Shown: positions 7,100 through 9,722 of the stretch, piece after piece
How positions within the stretch are numbered: position 1 is the stretch's first letter
Layout: every line of letters starts with the position of its first letter
NCBI GenBank assembly: GCA_002898915.1
Contig: BEHO01000020.1
Location: forward strand, 1 to 9,722
DNA length: 9,722 nt
Origin: a bacterium HR12
Lineage (GTDB): Bacteria; Actinomycetota; UBA4738; HRBIN12
Direction of reading: 5' to 3'
The notes under the pieces: model-generated
Seen by the model: the letters and a program-made list of their open reading frames with translations, nothing else
Databases searched by the model: none
What the model was told of the DNA's origin: nothing
Made by a program: the position numbers and the translations under genes

Positions 7100-8034
7100 C
7101 CCGGCACGACGCTCGTGCCGCTCCGTCCCTCGAGGACCCCCAAGGCGTCCTCGAGATCGCCGATGGCCGCCCGGACGCCCCCGCCCTCGACGAAGCGCGC
7201 GGCGGCCTCCACCTTGGGCCCCATCGAGCCCGGCGGGAACTCCCCCGCCGCGAGCAGCGCCCGGGCCTCGGAGGCCGTCATCCGCTCGATCGGCTCCGCC
7301 CGGTCCGTCCCGAACCCGCGCACGACCGAGGGGACGTCGGTGAGGATCAGCAGGACCTGGGCCGCCACGTCGCGAGCGAGGATGGCGGCCGCGAGGTCCT
7401 TGTCGATCACGCCCTCGGCCGGCACCAGCCTGGGCCCCACGTCGAGGACCGGTACGCCCCCGCCCCCCGCGGCGATCACGATGACCCCGTCCGCGACGAG
7501 CTGCCGGATCACGGACGCCTCCACGATCGAGTAGGGGTCGGGCGAGGGAACGACCCGGCGCCACCCCCCGTGCGGATCGGGCTTCATGACCCACCCCCGC
7601 TCCTCCGTCAGGCGCCTGGCCTCCTCCTCCTCGTAGAAGGGGCCGATGGGCTTGGTCGGCTCGCGGAAGGCGGGGTCGTCGGGCCGCACCCGCGTGAGCG
7701 TGAGGACGGTCGCCACCGGCCGCTCCATCCCCCGCTCGAAGAACACGTCGCCGATCGTCACCTGTAGCAGGTACCCGATCTGGCCCTGGCTCTCGGCGCC
7801 GCAGACGTCGAGCGGCATCGGCGCGGCCCACCCGCGCGCTGCCTCCTGCTGGAGGAGGATCCGGCCGACCTGGGGTCCGTTGCCGTGCGTGACGACGATC
7901 TCCCATCCCGCCTGGGCGATGTCGACCACCCGTTCCGCGGCGGCCCGGGCGGAGGCGAACATGTTCTCGTACGTGTCCTCCTGCCCCCGACGCAGGAGGG
8001 CGTTCCCCCCGAGGGCGACGACCACGCGCTCCAT
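7096..8034 (-). CDS. arcC: Carbamate kinase
   Basis: The 312-residue enzyme is the family's normal length. It transfers phosphate between carbamoyl phosphate and ADP, giving ATP plus carbamate (or the reverse). Signature segments are ALGGNALL (7-14), VTHGNGPQVG (48-57), KPIGPFY (128-134), AAGGGGVPV (188-196), VIDKDLAAA (209-217) and GSMGPKVEAA (269-278), all intact. Start ATG 8034 lies three bases after the GTPase stop, with GGGGTGAG just upstream; the stop overlaps the EEP start. No arginine deiminase or ornithine carbamoyltransferase is in the window, so it is not part of a visible classic arc operon. The tight pairing with a cyclic-diphosphoglycerate-synthetase-like GTPase suggests another metabolic setting. 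Confidence 0.95.
   Translation of the reverse strand: MERVVVALGGNALLRRGQEDTYENMFASARAAAERVVDIAQAGWEIVVTHGNGPQVGRILLQQEAARGWAAPMPLDVCGAESQGQIGYLLQVTIGDVFFERGMERPVATVLTLTRVRPDDPAFREPTKPIGPFYEEEEARRLTEERGWVMKPDPHGGWRRVVPSPDPYSIVEASVIRQLVADGVIVIAAGGGGVPVLDVGPRLVPAEGVIDKDLAAAILARDVAAQVLLILTDVPSVVRGFGTDRAEPIERMTASEARALLAAGEFPPGSMGPKVEAAARFVEGGGVRAAIGDLEDALGVLEGRSGTSVVPG
7102..7120 (-). promoter_or_regulatory. Perfect hairpin directly before the EEP start codon
   Basis: CGGCACGA (7120-7113 on the minus strand), loop GCG, then TCGTGCCG form a flawless 8-bp stem with a 3-base loop. The hairpin ends two bases before the ATG at 7099 and occupies the place of the ribosome binding site, within the last codons of the carbamate kinase. 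Such a structure could keep the downstream gene silent until ribosomes finishing arcC open it, enforcing coupling. The structure is seen; the function is inferred. Confidence 0.45.
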
Positions 8035-8037
8035 GGC

Positions 8038-9351
8038 TCACCCCAGCACGGGCGCGAGCACGTCGAGGAGGCTCGGCGACCCCGACAGCACCTCGAGCTC
8101 GTACCGCACCCGGACGGCGGGTTTCCGGATCTCGATCACGCGCCGCAGGTCGATGGGCGTCCCCACCACCACCACGTCGGCGTCGACGGCGTCGATGATC
8201 TTCCGCATCTCCTCGAGCTGGACGTCGGCGTAGCCCATGGCCGGGAGGACGGGCCCGACGTCGTAGCGGCGGAAGGTCTCGTCGATCGTCCCGATGGCCC
8301 AGGGCCGCGGGTCCACGATCTCGGCCGCGCCGTGGGCGCGCGCCGCGACGACCCCCGCGCCGAACTTCATCTCACCGTGGGTGAGGGTCGGACCGTCCTC
8401 GACCACGAGCACCCGCTTGCCGGCGATCGCGCCCGGGTCGTCCACGGTCACCCGGCTGTTGGCCTTCACGACCGTCGCGTCCGGGTTCAGGTCGTGGATC
8501 GTCTGCAGGAGCGCGTTCACCTGCTCGATGGAGGCCGAGTCCATCTTGTTGATCACGACCACGTCGGCCATCCGAAGGTTCGCCTCGCCGGGGTGGTACC
8601 GCGTCTCGTGCCCGGCGCGGAGGGGGTCGGCCACGACGATGTGCACCGTCGGGCGATAGAAGGGGAGGTCGTTGTTCCCCCCGTCCCAGATCAGCACGTC
8701 GCACTCGGCCTGCGCTCGCCGCAGGATCTCCCCGTAGTCCACCCCGGCGTAGATCACGGTGCCGCTCGTGATGTGGGGCTCGTACTCCTCGCGCTCCTCG
8801 ATCGTCGTGTCGTAGCGGTCGAGATCCTCGAGCGTCGCGAACCGTTGGACCCGTTGAGCCTCGAGGTCCCCGTAGGGCATCGGGTGGCGGACCGCCACGA
8901 CGCGCTTGCCGGCCTCCCGGAGGGTCCTCGCCACGGCGCGCGTGGTCTGGCTCTTCCCCGCGCCGGTCCGCACCGCGCAGACCGCGACCACGGGGACCTG
9001 GGCCTCGAGCATCGTCTCGCCGGGCCCGAGCAGGACGAAGTTGGCGCCGGCGGCGAGCGCCTCGGAGGCCTTGTGCATCACGTGCTCGTGGCTCACGTCC
9101 GAGTAGGCGAAGACGACGTCGTCCACGCGCAGCTCGCGGATCAGGCGGGTGAGCTCCTCCTCGTCGTAGATGGGGATCCCGTCCGGGTACCGCGGGCCCG
9201 CGAGCGAGGGCGGGTACGTGCGGTCCTCGATGAAGGGGATCTGCGTGGCGGTGAACGCCACGACCTCGTACCGCTGGTCGTCGCGGTACACGACGTTGAA
9301 GTTGTGGAAGTCGCGGCCCGCGGCTCCCATGATCAGGACACGACGCGGCAT
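8038..9351 (-). CDS. Cyclic 2,3-diphosphoglycerate synthetase-like P-loop GTPase
   Basis: The 437-residue protein opens with VLIMGAAGRDFHNFNV (5-20), a segment I associate with proteins annotated as cyclic 2,3-diphosphoglycerate synthetase (CpgS-related). Residues 1-120 resemble a nucleotide-binding Rossmann-like domain. A SIMIBI-type P-loop RTGAGKSQTT follows (128-137), then WDGGNND (222-228, Walker B/G3-like) and VINKMD (266-271, a G4 motif that favours GTP). The archaeal enzyme closes 2,3-diphosphoglycerate into a cyclic solute using a nucleotide triphosphate; whether bacterial relatives do this is unproven. The ATG at 9351 has AAAGGA six bases upstream. The next gene, carbamate kinase, begins after a three-base gap, so both are cotranscribed. 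The role may instead concern carbamate or carbamoyl phosphate. Confidence 0.7.
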   Translation of the reverse strand: MPRRVLIMGAAGRDFHNFNVVYRDDQRYEVVAFTATQIPFIEDRTYPPSLAGPRYPDGIPIYDEEELTRLIRELRVDDVVFAYSDVSHEHVMHKASEALAAGANFVLLGPGETMLEAQVPVVAVCAVRTGAGKSQTTRAVARTLREAGKRVVAVRHPMPYGDLEAQRVQRFATLEDLDRYDTTIEEREEYEPHITSGTVIYAGVDYGEILRRAQAECDVLIWDGGNNDLPFYRPTVHIVVADPLRAGHETRYHPGEANLRMADVVVINKMDSASIEQVNALLQTIHDLNPDATVVKANSRVTVDDPGAIAGKRVLVVEDGPTLTHGEMKFGAGVVAARAHGAAEIVDPRPWAIGTIDETFRRYDVGPVLPAMGYADVQLEEMRKIIDAVDADVVVVGTPIDLRRVIEIRKPAVRVRYELEVLSGSPSLLDVLAPVLG

Positions 9352-9394
9352 GGCTGGTCCTTTCCGTGGAAGGGGTTTGATACGCGGGAAGGCC

Positions 9395-9408
9395 GAGCGG
9401 CCCCGCTC
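9395..9408. promoter_or_regulatory. Short perfect inverted repeat in a divergent promoter region
   Basis: GAGCGG-CC-CCGCTC is a perfect 6-bp inverted repeat in the 185-base gap between the divergent GTPase operon and the PotD-like gene. It could be an operator affecting one or both, but short GC palindromes are frequent in such DNA. The rest of the gap (9409-9474) shows nothing recognisable. Confidence 0.2.
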
Positions 9409-9474
9409 TTCGCCCGAACTCTACCCCTCGGCGGGCCACCCTGGCACCCCCGCGTTCCACCATCGGGCAACCGA

Positions 9475-9503
9475 TTGACGCGGCCCTGCGGGCTCGCTAG
9501 CGT
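9475..9503 (+). promoter_or_regulatory. Sigma70-type promoter of the PotD-like gene
   Basis: TTGACG (9475-9480) and TAGCGT (9498-9503) are separated by exactly 17 bases, a good housekeeping-sigma arrangement for high-GC actinomycete-type DNA. Transcription would begin near 9510, giving a leader of about 27 bases that contains the ribosome binding site. Confidence 0.65.
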
Positions 9504-9518
9504 CCCCGGGACCGACAC

Positions 9519-9527
9519 AGGAGGGGG
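9519..9527 (+). promoter_or_regulatory. Strong Shine-Dalgarno site
   Basis: AGGAGGGGG lies nine bases before the ATG at 9537 and fixes that start. It is the strongest ribosome binding site in the window, suggesting high expression, as is usual for binding lipoproteins. Confidence 0.75.
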
Positions 9528-9536
9528 ACACGCACG

Positions 9537-9722
9537 ATGGGTCGACTTCGGAAGCTGGCGGTGCTCGGCGCCTTCACGCTCGCGCTCGCGGCCTGCGGCG
9601 GAGGCGGCGACGCCGGAGGGGGTGACGGCGGCGAGGCGACCCCGCTCGAGGACCAGACGCTCACCATCTCCAACTGGGACGCCTACACCCCCGAGGGGCT
9701 CATCGAGGCGTTCGAGGAGGAG
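9537..9722 (+). CDS. PotD-like extracellular solute-binding lipoprotein (3' partial)
   Basis: Only the first 62 codons are present. Residues 1-20 form a lipoprotein signal (MGRLRK, a hydrophobic stretch, then lipobox LAAC with Cys20), followed by a Gly/Asp-rich flexible linker. Mature sequence begins LTISNWDAYTPEGLIEAFEE, closely like the start of spermidine/putrescine-binding PotD proteins (xIxNWxxYxxxxLxxxFE). The protein would sit on the outer face of the membrane and pass substrate to an ABC transporter, whose genes probably follow beyond the window. It has its own promoter and strong ribosome binding site and is divergent from the GTPase/carbamate kinase operon. Polyamine specificity is inferred; related family members bind other small cations or organic solutes. 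Confidence 0.8.
   Translation, partial: MGRLRKLAVLGAFTLALAACGGGGDAGGGDGGEATPLEDQTLTISNWDAYTPEGLIEAFEEE

Noticed and set aside
7100..8041. N-terminal extension of the EEP protein to 541 residues
   Set aside because: It is an out-of-phase reading of carbamate kinase without recognisable motifs; EEP motifs begin right after the ATG at 7099.
9377..9382. TATCAA on the minus strand as a -10 for the GTPase operon
   Set aside because: Its distance to the AAAGGA site and ATG at 9351 is suitable, but no -35-like hexamer occurs 16-18 bases upstream, so it is too weak to list.

Overview
The window is very GC-rich DNA with tightly packed genes, ATGA stop/start overlaps, GTG starts and G-rich Shine-Dalgarno sites. 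Lipoprotein and secreted-protein signals, a sigma70-type TTGACG-N17-TAGCGT promoter and several family signatures (tandem phosphofructokinases with PKTxDND motifs, a coiled-coil cell-wall protein) fit a high-GC actinomycete-type bacterium (Actinomycetota), but no rRNA or taxonomic marker is present, so this is inference. There is no tRNA, CRISPR array, insertion sequence or gene-free stretch above 300 bases; the longest gap is 9352-9536.

Layout. (1) 1-2164, plus: 3' part of a large secreted repeat protein, with RTX-type glycine/aspartate repeats, then exactly seven SBBP-type propeller repeats, then a C-terminal beta domain. (2) 2207-4389, minus: two phosphofructokinase genes joined by an ATGA overlap. 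The upstream one has ATP-type residues (GGDGT), the downstream one has diphosphate-type residues (GGDDT). (3) 4447-6379, plus, divergent from the kinases: an exported coiled-coil plus RlpA double-psi barrel protein, a 44-residue single-membrane-span microprotein, and an Est30-like alpha/beta hydrolase, all closely spaced. (4) 6416-9351, minus: a three-gene operon transcribed as a cyclic-2,3-diphosphoglycerate-synthetase-like P-loop GTPase, a carbamate kinase and an endonuclease/exonuclease/phosphatase-fold protein. (5) 9537-end, plus: the start of a PotD-like lipoprotein with a clear promoter and ribosome binding site.

How the genes may work together. The phosphofructokinase pair gives the glycolytic step both an ATP-driven and a potentially reversible PPi-driven enzyme made from one message. 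The 4447-6379 group looks like an envelope cluster. The GTPase/carbamate kinase pair looks like one functional unit of unproven biochemistry; the divergent polyamine-type binding protein raises, without proving, a link to polyamine-derived carbamoyl phosphate. Points most worth checking: the GTPase/carbamate kinase unit, the RlpA domain that lacks two family acidic/histidine residues, the paired kinases of different phosphoryl donor type, and a perfect 8-bp hairpin ending two bases before the start codon of the last operon gene.
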